Positions 26,027-35,915 of a stretch of DNA of 64,000 bases are shown piece after piece. The DNA is from an uncultured Dorea sp. (lineage in GTDB: Bacteria; Bacillota; Clostridia; Lachnospirales; Lachnospiraceae). The translations under genes were made by a program, and so were the position numbers. The notes beneath the pieces are model-generated. The model did no database searches, was not told the DNA's origin, and saw nothing but the letters and a program-made list of their open reading frames with translations. The stretch covers positions 41,881-105,880 of the forward strand of contig CAJTYU010000003.1 of the NCBI GenBank assembly GCA_910584095.1, in the 5' to 3' direction. Numbering within the stretch: the first letter of the stretch is position 1; every line of letters starts with the position of its first letter.

Positions 26027-26953
26027 ATGATTATCAGTGCAAGCAGAAGAACGGATATTCCCGCCCTGTATCCGGAGTGGTTTATGAACCGGCTGCTGAC
26101 GGGGGAAGTTCTCGTTCCTAATCCATACAATAGAAAAAAGGTCAGCAGGATAGAACTATCCCGGGAGACAGTGGACTGCTTTGTTTTTTGGACAAAGAAT
26201 CCAGAACCCCTGCTCCCTTATTTGAAGAAGATTGATATGCTGGGGTATCCGTATTATTTTGAGATGACTATTACGGATTACAGAGAGGATCTGGAACCGG
26301 GCGTGCCATCGACAGAGGAGGCTATGGCTACGTTTATGCTTCTTGGCGATCGCATTGGACGGGAACGGATAGATCTTCGGTTTGATCCCATCATCATCAA
26401 TGAGAAGTATTCTATAGAATATCATTTGGAGCAGTTTGAGATGATGTGCAGCTGGCTTCATCCTTATACAGACCGATGTATCATAAGTTTTGTGGATTAT
26501 TACAAAGGAAGCCCGTTTATGGAATTGGAGGCAGAAGATATGATCGAGGCGGCAAAGAAGCTGGTTAAGATTGCGGATAAATACCAGCTTCCTTTGTATA
26601 CCTGCGCCGAAAAGGTAGATTTTCGTCCTTACGGTATTCAGCCAGGGTCTTGCATTGATAAGAAAAAAGTAGAGAATATTGTGGGATACCGGCTGGATGT
26701 GAAAAGGGACAGAGGGCAGCGTAAGGCCTGCGGATGCGTGGAAAGCGTGGATATTGGCATGTACGGCACCTGCATCCATGGCTGCAGATACTGTTATGCG
26801 TCAGGGAATCATGAAAGCGCCGTGAGAAGGCATGAACTGCACGATGTGAATTCACCTATGCTGATTGGCGGCCTTAGGGGGGATGAGACGATTACAGACC
26901 GGAAGATGTACCTTCAGCGGGACGATCAGCTTTCCTTATTTGAATTTTTATAA
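26027..26953 (+). CDS. DUF1848 family protein with C-terminal radical-SAM-like Cys motif
   Basis: A 308-residue protein of the DUF1848 family; the opening MIISASRRTDIPALYPEWF is characteristic. The body resembles a TIM-barrel, with VFWTKNPEPL and MTITDY segments. Near residues 248-257 the motif GTCIHGCRYCYA holds three cysteines in a C-x3-C-x2-C arrangement, the spacing of radical SAM enzymes but at the opposite end of the chain. Function is unknown; a link to DNA or nucleotide photoproduct chemistry is only a guess from similarity to spore photoproduct lyases. GGGGAGAGG lies before the ATG. Confidence 0.8.
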   Translation: MIISASRRTDIPALYPEWFMNRLLTGEVLVPNPYNRKKVSRIELSRETVDCFVFWTKNPEPLLPYLKKIDMLGYPYYFEMTITDYREDLEPGVPSTEEAMATFMLLGDRIGRERIDLRFDPIIINEKYSIEYHLEQFEMMCSWLHPYTDRCIISFVDYYKGSPFMELEAEDMIEAAKKLVKIADKYQLPLYTCAEKVDFRPYGIQPGSCIDKKKVENIVGYRLDVKRDRGQRKACGCVESVDIGMYGTCIHGCRYCYASGNHESAVRRHELHDVNSPMLIGGLRGDETITDRKMYLQRDDQLSLFEFL

Positions 26954-26997
26954 ATGCTGGAGGCGCCGCGGCCAGCAGGTTTTAGAATGGGGGTTCT

Positions 26998-27942
26998 ATG
27001 GATAACTTGACATTTAGTCTGAATGCAACGATCCCGGTATTTCTTATGATGGTATTGGGATATGTTCTTCATAAAATCGGATGGATAGATGATGATTTTG
27101 CGTCAAAGCTGAATAAATTCGTATTTCTGGTGCCGCTGCCAATCCTGTTGTTCGGCGATCTGGCAACGGTAGATTTTTCGCAAATGTGGGATACAAGGTT
27201 TGTGTTATTCTGCTTTGCGGCAACAGTGATCAGTATTGGAATCGCGGTGGGAGTGTCTGGCTTGTGGAAGGATAATAGTATAAGAGGAGAATTTATTCAG
27301 GCGTCTTACCGGAGCAGCGCGGCTCTTCTTGGAATCGCATTCATTCAAAATATTTATGGGACGGCAGGTATGGCGCCTTTAATGATCATCGGGAGTGTGC
27401 CATTGTATAATGTGATAGCGGTATTGGTTTTATCACTGTTCAAACCGGGGCGGCGGGGATTTGGCATGGAAATGCTGAAAAGAACAGGAAAAGGCATTGT
27501 GACGAACCCGATCATGCTGGGAATTGCGGCGGGGCTTTTGTGGTCGGCGCTTCGTCTTCCTATGCCGCAGATTTTAGGGAAGCTGGTATCTGGCGTAGGC
27601 GGCGTTGCAACTCCGATGGGCTTGATGGCTATGGGAGCGGCGTTTAATTTTGAGAAGGCATTGGGAAGGGTAAAGCCGGCAGTGACGGCGGCTTTTATTA
27701 AATTAATAGGATTTTGCGCTATTTTTCTGCCTGCTGCGGTTTGGCTGGGATTTCGGCAGGAGAAGCTGGTAGCTATTTTAGTAATGCTTGGTTCGGCAAC
27801 AACAGTATCAAGTTTTGTGATGGCTAGAAATATGGGGCACGAAGGAGTGCTGTCCTCGGGAGTGGTAATGCTGACAACGCTGTTTAGTGCATTTACGCTG
27901 ACAGGATGGCTGTATCTGCTCAGGAGTATGGGATATATTTAA
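26998..27942 (+). CDS. AEC-family (auxin efflux carrier-like) transporter
   Basis: A 314-residue membrane protein with about ten hydrophobic helices arranged as two five-helix halves, as in AEC/MdcF malate and malonate carriers. The start FSLNATIPVFLMMVLGYVLHKIGW and the late segment ILVMLGSATTVSSFVMARNMG are typical. It starts 44 bp after the DUF1848 gene. The substrate cannot be read from the sequence; organic acid export or uptake is likely. Confidence 0.85.
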   Translation: MDNLTFSLNATIPVFLMMVLGYVLHKIGWIDDDFASKLNKFVFLVPLPILLFGDLATVDFSQMWDTRFVLFCFAATVISIGIAVGVSGLWKDNSIRGEFIQASYRSSAALLGIAFIQNIYGTAGMAPLMIIGSVPLYNVIAVLVLSLFKPGRRGFGMEMLKRTGKGIVTNPIMLGIAAGLLWSALRLPMPQILGKLVSGVGGVATPMGLMAMGAAFNFEKALGRVKPAVTAAFIKLIGFCAIFLPAAVWLGFRQEKLVAILVMLGSATTVSSFVMARNMGHEGVLSSGVVMLTTLFSAFTLTGWLYLLRSMGYI

Positions 27943-27949
27943 AATCTCC

Positions 27950-27980
27950 TTGACCTAAAGTGAACTTTAAGTGTTATGAT
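27950..27980 (+). promoter_or_regulatory. MerR-type promoter before the aldo/keto reductase
   Basis: TTGACC (27950-27955) and TATGAT (27975-27980) are separated by 19 bp, the long spacer typical of MerR-activated promoters. The spacer holds a dyad, CTAAAGT-GA-ACTTTAAG, like operators of carbonyl- or redox-sensing MerR proteins. The regulator gene is not in the window. Confidence 0.65.
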
Positions 27981-28036
27981 AATAACAGAATTTATTAATA
28001 CAAGCGGATTACTTTTGAGAAGAAGGAGAGCGGGCT

Positions 28037-29167
28037 ATGATTTATAAGGATTATCAGGGTAAAAAGCTGTCGGCGCTGGGATTGGGAGCTATGCGGCTTC
28101 CGGTGATCGACGGAGACGACGCGAGGATTGACGAGGCGGCGGTTAAAGAGATGGTTGCGTATGCTATGGAAAAAGGAATCAATTATTATGACACCGCATG
28201 GGGCTATCATGCAGGTAATTCCGAGCTGGTGATGGGCAGGGCGCTGAAAGAGTATCCAAGGGAGTCCTTTTATCTGGCTACGAAGTTTCCGGGATATGAC
28301 TTGTCTAATATGCCGAAGGTGGAAGAAATCTTTGAGGAACAGCTTCGAAAATGCCAGACAGAGTATTTTGATTTTTATCTGTTCCATAATGTGTGCGAGA
28401 TGAATATTGACGAATACCTAAACGAAGAGCATGGAATTTATCATTATCTGATGGAACAGAAGAAGAACGGAAGGATTAAGCACCTTGGATTTTCCGCCCA
28501 CGGAAGCTGTGAGGTGATAAAGCGTTTCTTAGAGGCTTATGGAGAATCGATGGAATTTGGACAGCTTCAGATCAATTATTTGGACTGGACGTTCCAGAAT
28601 GCAAAAGAAAAGGTGGAGCTTTTGAAGGAATACCATATTCCGGTATGGGTTATGGAGCCGGTGCGCGGCGGCAGCCTTGCGCAGCTGAAGGAGGAGAATG
28701 TCGTCAGATTAAAAGCGCTGCGTCCGGAAGAGAGCGTGGTAAGCTGGGCGTTTCGTTTCCTGCAGACGCTTCCGGAGGTAACCGTGACTCTTTCCGGTAT
28801 GTCGAATTTTCAGCAGCTCAAGGAAAATATAGAAACTTATGAGACGGAAAAGCTTTTAAAAGAGGAAGAGATGAAAGCTGTTTCTGAGGTTGCGTATACG
28901 ATGATCCATGGCACGGCGGTTCCCTGTACGGCATGTCATTACTGCACATCTCACTGTCCGCAGGGTCTGAATATTCCGGAACTTTTAGCGCTCTATAATG
29001 AACATGCAGTTTCAGGAGGAGGATTTATTGCGCCGATGGCGCTCTCGGCTGTGCCGGAGGAAAAGCAGCCGGACGCATGCGTGGGCTGTGGGAGCTGTGA
29101 GGCAGTCTGCCCGCAGCAGATTAAGATTTCGGAGACGCTGGCTGATTTTGTAAAAAGATTAGGGTAA
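28037..29167 (+). CDS. Aldo/keto reductase with C-terminal 4Fe-4S ferredoxin domain
   Basis: A 376-residue oxidoreductase. Residues 1-280 are an aldo/keto reductase barrel with the Asp-Tyr pair in YYDTAWGYHAGNSE, the Lys in LATKFPG and the His in LFHNVCE. Residues 295-375 carry two cluster motifs, CTACHYCTSHCPQG and CVGCGSCEAVCPQQ, so electrons may come from ferredoxin rather than only NADPH. Such fusions are common in anaerobes. It sits behind a MerR-type promoter, suggesting induction by reactive carbonyls or redox stress. AGAAGGAG precedes the ATG. Confidence 0.9.
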   Translation: MIYKDYQGKKLSALGLGAMRLPVIDGDDARIDEAAVKEMVAYAMEKGINYYDTAWGYHAGNSELVMGRALKEYPRESFYLATKFPGYDLSNMPKVEEIFEEQLRKCQTEYFDFYLFHNVCEMNIDEYLNEEHGIYHYLMEQKKNGRIKHLGFSAHGSCEVIKRFLEAYGESMEFGQLQINYLDWTFQNAKEKVELLKEYHIPVWVMEPVRGGSLAQLKEENVVRLKALRPEESVVSWAFRFLQTLPEVTVTLSGMSNFQQLKENIETYETEKLLKEEEMKAVSEVAYTMIHGTAVPCTACHYCTSHCPQGLNIPELLALYNEHAVSGGGFIAPMALSAVPEEKQPDACVGCGSCEAVCPQQIKISETLADFVKRLG

Positions 29168-29228
29168 AGATATAATGCAGGATTGAGAAAATGAATACTT
29201 AAGACTTTCTGAAAAATTTTGAAAATCC

Positions 29229-29257
29229 TTGACAAATCCGGCTCTTGTGGCTATCAT
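29229..29257 (+). promoter_or_regulatory. Promoter of the T-box-valS transcript
   Basis: TTGACA (29229-29234) and TATCAT (29252-29257) lie 17 bp apart, a good sigma-A promoter. The predicted start near 29264 places the whole T-box leader on the transcript. Confidence 0.7.
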
Positions 29258-29263
29258 AATCAA

Positions 29264-29571
29264 TAGTTTAGGCCAGCGTATGTACTTATTAATATGCGGC
29301 AGGTACCGGCTGGCTGGCAATAGCAAGGAAGAAGAGGAGTACGCGTAAAGAATCCGACAGAGAGGACCGTCCGCTGGCTGGAAGACGGTCTGGGAAGAGA
29401 GATGCGGAAGGTAGCTTTGGAGCTGGATTTCTGAACGGAAAGTAGGAAGTCCCGGAGTCGTTCACGTTATAGAATAAGAGGAGAATTGCGAAGAAAGATA
29501 GTTCTTTGCAGAATAAAGGTGGTACCGTGATATTTTATCGCCCTTTATGTGAAGCGTAGAGGGCGTTTTTT
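29264..29571 (+). promoter_or_regulatory. T-box riboswitch (valine) with terminator
   Basis: The 446-bp gap before valS is filled by a T-box leader. The conserved T-box AAAGGTGGTACCGTG lies at 29515-29529; its TGGT bulge would pair with the ACCA end of uncharged tRNA. The stem I region spans about 29310-29430, with GTA (29411-29413), a valine codon, as probable specifier after GGAAG. A terminator follows: stem arms from 29539 and to 29565, then TTTTTT (29566-29571). Uncharged tRNA-Val would favour the antiterminator and allow valS transcription. Confidence 0.88.
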
Positions 29572-29613
29572 CGTGCCCTTAATTGTGAAAAATATGTGAA
29601 AGGACAAGAGAGT

Positions 29614-32268
29614 ATGAGTCAGAATTTAGAGAAGACCTACAATCCGAAGGCGATTGAGGACAAATTGTACAGCAGGTGGTGTGAGAAGAAGTATTTTCAT
29701 GCAGAGATTGATAAAAGCAGGAGGCCGTTTACTACGGTGATGCCGCCGCCGAATATTACCGGTAAACTGCACATGGGACATGCGCTGGATAATACTCTGC
29801 AGGATATTTTAATTCGCTATAAGAGGATGCAAGGGTATAATGCGCTGTGGGTTCCGGGAACGGATCACGCGGCCATTTCTACAGAGGTTAAGGTTACCAA
29901 TCAGCTAAAAGACGAAGGGATTGACAAGAAGGAACTGGGACGTGAGAAGTTCCTAGAGCGTACATGGCAGTGGAAGGAAGAATACGGAGGAACGATCAAA
30001 TCCCAGCTTATGAAGCTGGGAAGCTCCTGCGATTGGGACAGAGAGCGTTTTACTATGGACGAAGGCTGTTCTAAGGCAGTGGAGGAAGTATTTATTAAAT
30101 TATATGAGGAAGGTTATATCTACAAGGGTTCCCGGATCATTAACTGGTGTCCGGTATGTAAGACTTCCCTGTCTGATGCCGAGGTAGAGCATGAGGAACA
30201 GGAAGGAAATTTCTGGCATATTAAGTATCCGATCGCAGGTACTGATGAATATCTTGAGATTGCAACCACCCGTCCGGAGACTATGCTTGGAGATACGGCT
30301 ATCGCGGTTCATCCAGATGACGAGCGTTATACGAATATTGTAGGAAAGACTGCAATCCTGCCGCTTGTGAATAGGGAGATTCCGATTGTGGCAGATTATT
30401 ATGTAGATAAAGAATTTGGAACCGGAGCGGTGAAGATTACGCCGGCCCACGACCCAAATGACTTTGAGGTTGGAAAGCGCCACAATCTGCCGGAAATAAA
30501 TATCATGAACGATGATGCCACGATCAATGAGAATGGCGGAAAGTATGCGGGAATGGACCGGTATGAAGCGAGAAAGCTGATGGTAAAAGAGCTTGAGGAG
30601 CAGGGACTTTTGGTGAAGGTAGTACCCCATTCCCATAATGTAGGTACCCATGACCGCTGCCATACAACGGTAGAACCGCTTGTTAAGCAGCAATGGTTTG
30701 TGAAGATGGAGGAGCTTGCGAAGCCTGCTATTCAGGCAATTAAGACAGGGGAACTAAAATTTGTTCCCGAGCGGTTTGACAAGATCTATCTGCATTGGCT
30801 GGAAAATATCCGCGACTGGTGCATTTCCAGGCAGATCTGGTGGGGGCACAGGATCCCGGCGTATTACTGTGAAGAATGCGGAGAGATGGTTGTGGCAAGG
30901 GAGAATCCGGGCGTTTGCCCCAAATGCGGCCATAAACATATGATTCAGGATGAAGATACGCTGGATACGTGGTTTTCGTCTGCCCTCTGGCCTTTCTCGA
31001 CGCTGGGATGGCCGGAGAAGACGGAGGATTTAGAGTATTTCTATCCTACAGACGTGCTGGTAACCGGATATGATATTATTTTCTTCTGGGTAATCCGTAT
31101 GGTATTTTCCGGTTATGCGCATACGGGAAAATCACCGTTCCATACGGTGCTGATTCATGGTTTGATAAGGGATTCGCTGGGACGCAAGATGAGCAAATCT
31201 CTGGGGAATGGAATTGATCCGCTGGAGATCATTGACCAGTACGGCGCGGACGCCCTGCGTATGACGCTGGTGACCGGAAATGCGCCGGGCAATGACATGC
31301 GGTTCTATAAAGAGAGAGTGGAGGCAAGCCGGAATTTTGCTAATAAGGTGTGGAATGCGTCCCGGTTTATTCTGATGAATCTGGAGGGCAGGAAATTAAA
31401 GAAGCCGGAAGGCGTCAAGTTCCGTCCGGGCGACAGATGGATTATGTCCAGATGCAATAATCTCGTAAAAGACGTAACTGAGAATATGGACAAATTTGAG
31501 TTGGGAATCGCACTGTCAAAATTATACGATTTCATATGGGATGAGTTCTGCGATTGGTATATTGAGCTTGCAAAGTATAGGATTTATCATGCAGATGAGG
31601 ATGAAGGGAGTGCAAATGACGCACTGTGGACCCTGCGTGAGGTTTTGAAGAAAGCTTTGAAGCTTCTCCATCCATATATGCCGTTTGTAACAGAGGAAAT
31701 CTATGGCAATCTGGTGCCGGAGGAAGCTTCCCTGATGATGTCTGAATGGCCGGTTTACGATGATGCGTGGAACTTCCCGACGGCCGAAAGGATAGTAGAC
31801 CATTACAAAGAAATTATCCGGGGAGTGCGGAATGTCCGTGCGGAAATGAATGTTCCAAACTCCAGAAAAGCAAAGGTATATATAGTATGCGAGGACAAGG
31901 AGCTTTGTGCGGGGCTTGCTTATCTAAGCGACGCCGCGCTGAATATGGCGGCAGTCAACGAGCTGATCATCCAGCATACGAAGGATGGAATTGCAGACGA
32001 TATGGTATCGGTTGTGGTGCCGGATGCAACGGTGTATCTGCCGTTAGAGGATTTGATTGATTTTGCGCAGGAGATGGAACGTCTTGAGAAAGAAGAAAAC
32101 AGGCTTCATAAAGAGATCGCCCGTGCGGAAGGAATGCTGAAAAATGAGAAATTCGTAAGCAAGGCGCCGGAGGCCAAGGTTCAGGAAGAGCGGGAGAAGC
32201 TAGAAAAGTACCGGCAGATGCTCGCGCAGGTTAAGGAGAGGCTTGCGGGCCTGCGCGCAAGGAGATAG
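29614..32268 (+). CDS. valS: Valyl-tRNA synthetase
   Basis: An 884-residue class I synthetase that charges tRNA-Val and edits threonine. The HIGH-type motif KLHMGHALD is near residue 52 and GRKMSKSLGNG near 525. An editing domain lies between, with zinc-type cysteines WCPVCKT and CEECGE...CPKCG. A C-terminal coiled-coil arm (about 815-880) binds tRNA. The upstream GTG at 29596 is in frame, but ATG 29614 has AAAGGA 9 nt before it. Regulation is by the T-box leader. Confidence 0.96.
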   Translation: MSQNLEKTYNPKAIEDKLYSRWCEKKYFHAEIDKSRRPFTTVMPPPNITGKLHMGHALDNTLQDILIRYKRMQGYNALWVPGTDHAAISTEVKVTNQLKDEGIDKKELGREKFLERTWQWKEEYGGTIKSQLMKLGSSCDWDRERFTMDEGCSKAVEEVFIKLYEEGYIYKGSRIINWCPVCKTSLSDAEVEHEEQEGNFWHIKYPIAGTDEYLEIATTRPETMLGDTAIAVHPDDERYTNIVGKTAILPLVNREIPIVADYYVDKEFGTGAVKITPAHDPNDFEVGKRHNLPEINIMNDDATINENGGKYAGMDRYEARKLMVKELEEQGLLVKVVPHSHNVGTHDRCHTTVEPLVKQQWFVKMEELAKPAIQAIKTGELKFVPERFDKIYLHWLENIRDWCISRQIWWGHRIPAYYCEECGEMVVARENPGVCPKCGHKHMIQDEDTLDTWFSSALWPFSTLGWPEKTEDLEYFYPTDVLVTGYDIIFFWVIRMVFSGYAHTGKSPFHTVLIHGLIRDSLGRKMSKSLGNGIDPLEIIDQYGADALRMTLVTGNAPGNDMRFYKERVEASRNFANKVWNASRFILMNLEGRKLKKPEGVKFRPGDRWIMSRCNNLVKDVTENMDKFELGIALSKLYDFIWDEFCDWYIELAKYRIYHADEDEGSANDALWTLREVLKKALKLLHPYMPFVTEEIYGNLVPEEASLMMSEWPVYDDAWNFPTAERIVDHYKEIIRGVRNVRAEMNVPNSRKAKVYIVCEDKELCAGLAYLSDAALNMAAVNELIIQHTKDGIADDMVSVVVPDATVYLPLEDLIDFAQEMERLEKEENRLHKEIARAEGMLKNEKFVSKAPEAKVQEEREKLEKYRQMLAQVKERLAGLRARR

Positions 32269-32316
32269 GAGCTGCTGTTAAGAGTTTTTAAGCTGTTAAT
32301 AAGTCAAGGGGATATT

Positions 32317-34536
32317 ATGAAAAAGATTCAATTTAAAATGCCGGGAAAGCCGGATATAAAGGGAACTGTTCATAAAGTTAAGAATCTGAAAAAGGAAGAT
32401 GTAGTCAGGTGGAGGCGGGAGCACAAAGAGCGGCGGGAGCGTATCCTTGAGGAACGCCGCAGCAGTGCGCTTGCGAGGAAGCTGAAGCCGGTTTATCTGT
32501 GGATGAACCGGCTGTCCTTGCTGTTCCACGCCTTGCTGGCCTGTGTGATCAATCTGGCAATCGAGGCAATTTCCAGACATTCATTTATTCAGGCTTGGGA
32601 ATATATGACCGGGTCGCCTTTTGTGTTTCTCTATAACGCGTTTATGATATTTGCCACATTTTTTATTGTGTACTTTTTCAAACGGAGAGTGTTTGTGCGG
32701 ATTATCATCAGCGTGCTTTGGATGGTGCTTGGCGTCTGCAATGGTTATATGCTGATGAAACGCGTTACGCCCTTTAACGCGCAGGACTTAAAGGTGGCGA
32801 TGGATGCGGTTTCACTGATTAACAATTATTTTAATCCAATGGAACTGATAATTCTGGCTATTGGAATCGCGGCGGTCATTGTGTGGGTGATTTCCATGTG
32901 GCGCAGAGGAGGACAGTATGACGGGAAGGTTCGCTGGTGGCTGGCGCTGATCGGAGTGGCGGCAAGTTTTGCCGGGTATCTGGGACTTACCCAAGCCGCG
33001 CTGGATCAGAGAGTGATTTCCAACTATTTTGGAAATATTGCATTTGCATATGAGGATTATGGGCTGCCTTACTGTTTTATGGCCAGTCTTTTTAATACAG
33101 GAATTGATGAGCCTGCAGGCTACAGTGAGGAAACGATTCAAAAAATCAGCAATAACCGTGAGGTGGCGAAAAATGAAACAGGCAGGGATAAAAATAAGCT
33201 TCCAAATATTATTTTTGTCCAGCTTGAGTCCTATTTTGACGTGGCCGAAGCAGAATTTTTTACCACATCTGAGGACGCAAGCCCGAATCTCAGAAAGATG
33301 TATGAAAACTATTCATCCGGCTATTTTAAAGTACCGTCGGTAGGCGCCGGGACGGCTAATACGGAATTTGAAGTGCTGACCGGCATGAACATGCGCTTTT
33401 TTGGACCGGGCGAGTATCCTTTTAAGACATACTTAAAGGAACGGACGGCAGAGAGCGCAGCTACGGCGCTGGCTGATCTGGGATACGGCACTCATGGGCT
33501 TCACAATAACGGCGGAAATTTTTACAGCAGAGCAAGGGTTTATAATAATACGGGATTTGATACCTTTACCAGTAAAGAGTTCATGAATATTCTCCAGATG
33601 ACAGAAAATGGCTGGGCCAAGGATGAGATTCTGATTGATCATATTGTGGAAGCAATGGATACTACCGAGCAGCAGGATTTTGTGTTTGCGATCAGCGTGC
33701 AAGGGCATGGAGATTATCCGGAGGAGCAGATTATAGAAGACCCTCAAATTAAGGTGGAAGGAATTACGGACGAGGGAACAAAGAATAAGTGGGAATACTA
33801 CGTGAATCAGGTCTACGAGATGGATGCTTTTGCCGGCAAACTGGCAGAGACCATGGAAAAGAGAGGCGAGCCGACGGTGATTGTATTCTATGGGGATCAC
33901 CTCCCAACCATGGGACTTCAGGCGGAAGATCTGAAGAGCCGGTATCTGTACAATACCAATTATGTGATCTGGGATAATATCGGGCTGAAAAAAGAAGACC
34001 GGAATATCCCCGCTTATCAGATTATGGCAGATGTTTTTGAGCGGCTGGATATCCATGCGGGAACTGTGTTTAATTATCATCAGGAGCGCAGGGAAACCAA
34101 AGATTATCTGGTGGATCTGGAGCTTTTGCAGTACGATATTTTATATGGGAATCAATATATATATGACGGCAGGCCGCCGATTACAGAAGGACATATGCAG
34201 ATGGGGGTAAAGGATGCGCTGGTAACGGATTTGATTATGCATCTGGACGAGGGCTACAGTCTGTATGGGCAGAATTTTACTAAGAGCAGCAGAGTCTATG
34301 TAAACGGGGAGAAGCAGAGAAGCAGTTTCCTGAATAATACAAGGATTGAACTTCCAGAGACAGAGCTTCTAGAGGGAGACGTACTGACGGTCAGCCAGGT
34401 GGGGTCAAGCAATACAGTATTTAGGACCTCCTGCGAATATATTTATAAGGATGGGAAGCTTGTTGAGCAGCCGGGGACTTCGTCCGGAATACCGGGGAAA
34501 TCATGGCTGGAGACTACAAAGAAAGACGGTGAATAA
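32317..34536 (+). CDS. LtaS-like sulfatase-family phosphoglycerol transferase
   Basis: A 739-residue membrane enzyme. A basic N-terminus and about five transmembrane helices (residues 60-235) precede an extracellular sulfatase-fold domain starting at PNIIFVQLESYFD (about 296). The likely catalytic Thr is in GAGTANTEFE (about 341), and the metal site includes FYGDHLPTMG (about 525). It probably transfers glycerol phosphate from phosphatidylglycerol to a cell-envelope polymer such as lipoteichoic acid. The C-terminal 130 residues are an extra module not typical of S. aureus LtaS. folC follows after 2 bp. Confidence 0.87.
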   Translation: MKKIQFKMPGKPDIKGTVHKVKNLKKEDVVRWRREHKERRERILEERRSSALARKLKPVYLWMNRLSLLFHALLACVINLAIEAISRHSFIQAWEYMTGSPFVFLYNAFMIFATFFIVYFFKRRVFVRIIISVLWMVLGVCNGYMLMKRVTPFNAQDLKVAMDAVSLINNYFNPMELIILAIGIAAVIVWVISMWRRGGQYDGKVRWWLALIGVAASFAGYLGLTQAALDQRVISNYFGNIAFAYEDYGLPYCFMASLFNTGIDEPAGYSEETIQKISNNREVAKNETGRDKNKLPNIIFVQLESYFDVAEAEFFTTSEDASPNLRKMYENYSSGYFKVPSVGAGTANTEFEVLTGMNMRFFGPGEYPFKTYLKERTAESAATALADLGYGTHGLHNNGGNFYSRARVYNNTGFDTFTSKEFMNILQMTENGWAKDEILIDHIVEAMDTTEQQDFVFAISVQGHGDYPEEQIIEDPQIKVEGITDEGTKNKWEYYVNQVYEMDAFAGKLAETMEKRGEPTVIVFYGDHLPTMGLQAEDLKSRYLYNTNYVIWDNIGLKKEDRNIPAYQIMADVFERLDIHAGTVFNYHQERRETKDYLVDLELLQYDILYGNQYIYDGRPPITEGHMQMGVKDALVTDLIMHLDEGYSLYGQNFTKSSRVYVNGEKQRSSFLNNTRIELPETELLEGDVLTVSQVGSSNTVFRTSCEYIYKDGKLVEQPGTSSGIPGKSWLETTKKDGE

Positions 34537-34538
34537 TA

Positions 34539-35867
34539 ATGACATACAGGGAAGCGGTAAGTTATATAGAAGGAATCCCTAAATTCACCAAAAAACACTC
34601 CTTGGAGCACACAAAAGAATTCCTAGGGGCTCTGGGGAACCCACAGAAAGAGCAGAAGGTAATTCATGTTGCCGGGACCAACGGCAAAGGCTCAGTCTGT
34701 GTTTATATACAGGAAATGCTGATGGCGGAGGGAAAACAGGTTGGATTTTTTACCTCTCCCCATCTGGTGAAGATAAATGAACGGATCCGCCTGAACGGAG
34801 AGCCGGTTGATGACGAGACGTTTCTGAGGGTGTTTGGTATAGTAAAGGATAAGATAGATGAGATGGGCGAAGCAGGCTTCGCTCATCCATCATATTTTGA
34901 GTTTCTATTTGGAATGGGAATGATGGTGTTCCAAGAGATACAGCCGGATTATATTATTTTGGAAACAGGGCTGGGCGGAAGACTGGATGCGACCAATGCG
35001 GTTGAAGAGCCGGTACTTACCATTATTACCTCCATCAGTTTAGATCATGTTCAGTATCTGGGCAATACCATTACAGCCGTTGCGGGAGAAAAAGCGGGGA
35101 TCATTAAAAAAGGAGTTCCGCTTATTTTCGACGGGAGCAGCCGGGAAGCATCCGAAGTCCTGAAAAAACAAGCGGAGCGAAAGGGCAGCAGGTGTAGAGA
35201 AATCACGAATCATGCGTACGAATTACGGGAAATTACGAATAAATATATTGCTTTTTCTAGGGTAAATGCGTATGATGGTAATATCGTCTGGAAGCTTTCA
35301 AATTGTGGGATTTACCAGATGATGAACGCGTCTATCGCGATCGCTTCCATGGAGCAGATGATGGGCGGGTCTATAGAAAAAGCACAGTATGAACGCTGGA
35401 ACAGGGCGCTTGCAGAAGTGACATGGGAAGGCCGGATGGAAGAAGTCCTTCCGGGAGTATATCTGGACGGGGCCCATAATCCGGGGGCTGTAACAGCATT
35501 TTGTGAAAGTGTACTGGCATTAGATAAAGAAATGTACCGGGAAGAAAAAAACAGGCAGAGAGCGCTTCCGGTTATTCTGTTCTCGGCAGTCGACGATAAA
35601 GAATACGAGGCCATGGCTGAAGAGCTTTGCAGGAAAATCCCCGCAAAGGCTTATGTGGTCACAGAGGTCTGTGACAAGAGAAGGGTTCCGGCAAGGAAGC
35701 TTGCGGAGATTTTTCGGAAGTATACAGACAGGCCGGTATTTGAGAGAGCAGATCTTCATCAGGCGTGGGAAACCGCGGCGGCCTGCAGAGAAGAGCAGGG
35801 AAAATTATATTGTCTGGGTTCATTGTATCTGGCCGGAATGATGAAAAAGGAGATACTGGCAGACTAA
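34539..35867 (+). CDS. folC: Bifunctional folylpolyglutamate / dihydrofolate synthase
   Basis: A 442-residue Mur-ligase-superfamily enzyme that adds glutamate to folates. The ATP loop HVAGTNGKGSV lies near residue 44, followed by FFTSPHLVKINERIRLNG, the folate-binding region. LETGLGGRLDATN and YLDGAHNPGA are typical. It sits 2 bp after the LtaS-like gene and 48 bp before a 45-residue ORF, probably within one transcript. Confidence 0.94.
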   Translation: MTYREAVSYIEGIPKFTKKHSLEHTKEFLGALGNPQKEQKVIHVAGTNGKGSVCVYIQEMLMAEGKQVGFFTSPHLVKINERIRLNGEPVDDETFLRVFGIVKDKIDEMGEAGFAHPSYFEFLFGMGMMVFQEIQPDYIILETGLGGRLDATNAVEEPVLTIITSISLDHVQYLGNTITAVAGEKAGIIKKGVPLIFDGSSREASEVLKKQAERKGSRCREITNHAYELREITNKYIAFSRVNAYDGNIVWKLSNCGIYQMMNASIAIASMEQMMGGSIEKAQYERWNRALAEVTWEGRMEEVLPGVYLDGAHNPGAVTAFCESVLALDKEMYREEKNRQRALPVILFSAVDDKEYEAMAEELCRKIPAKAYVVTEVCDKRRVPARKLAEIFRKYTDRPVFERADLHQAWETAAACREEQGKLYCLGSLYLAGMMKKEILAD

Positions 35868-35915
35868 GGAGAGAAAAAGCGCGTCTGAAGTTATATAGAC
35901 AGAGAGGAGGCAAAA

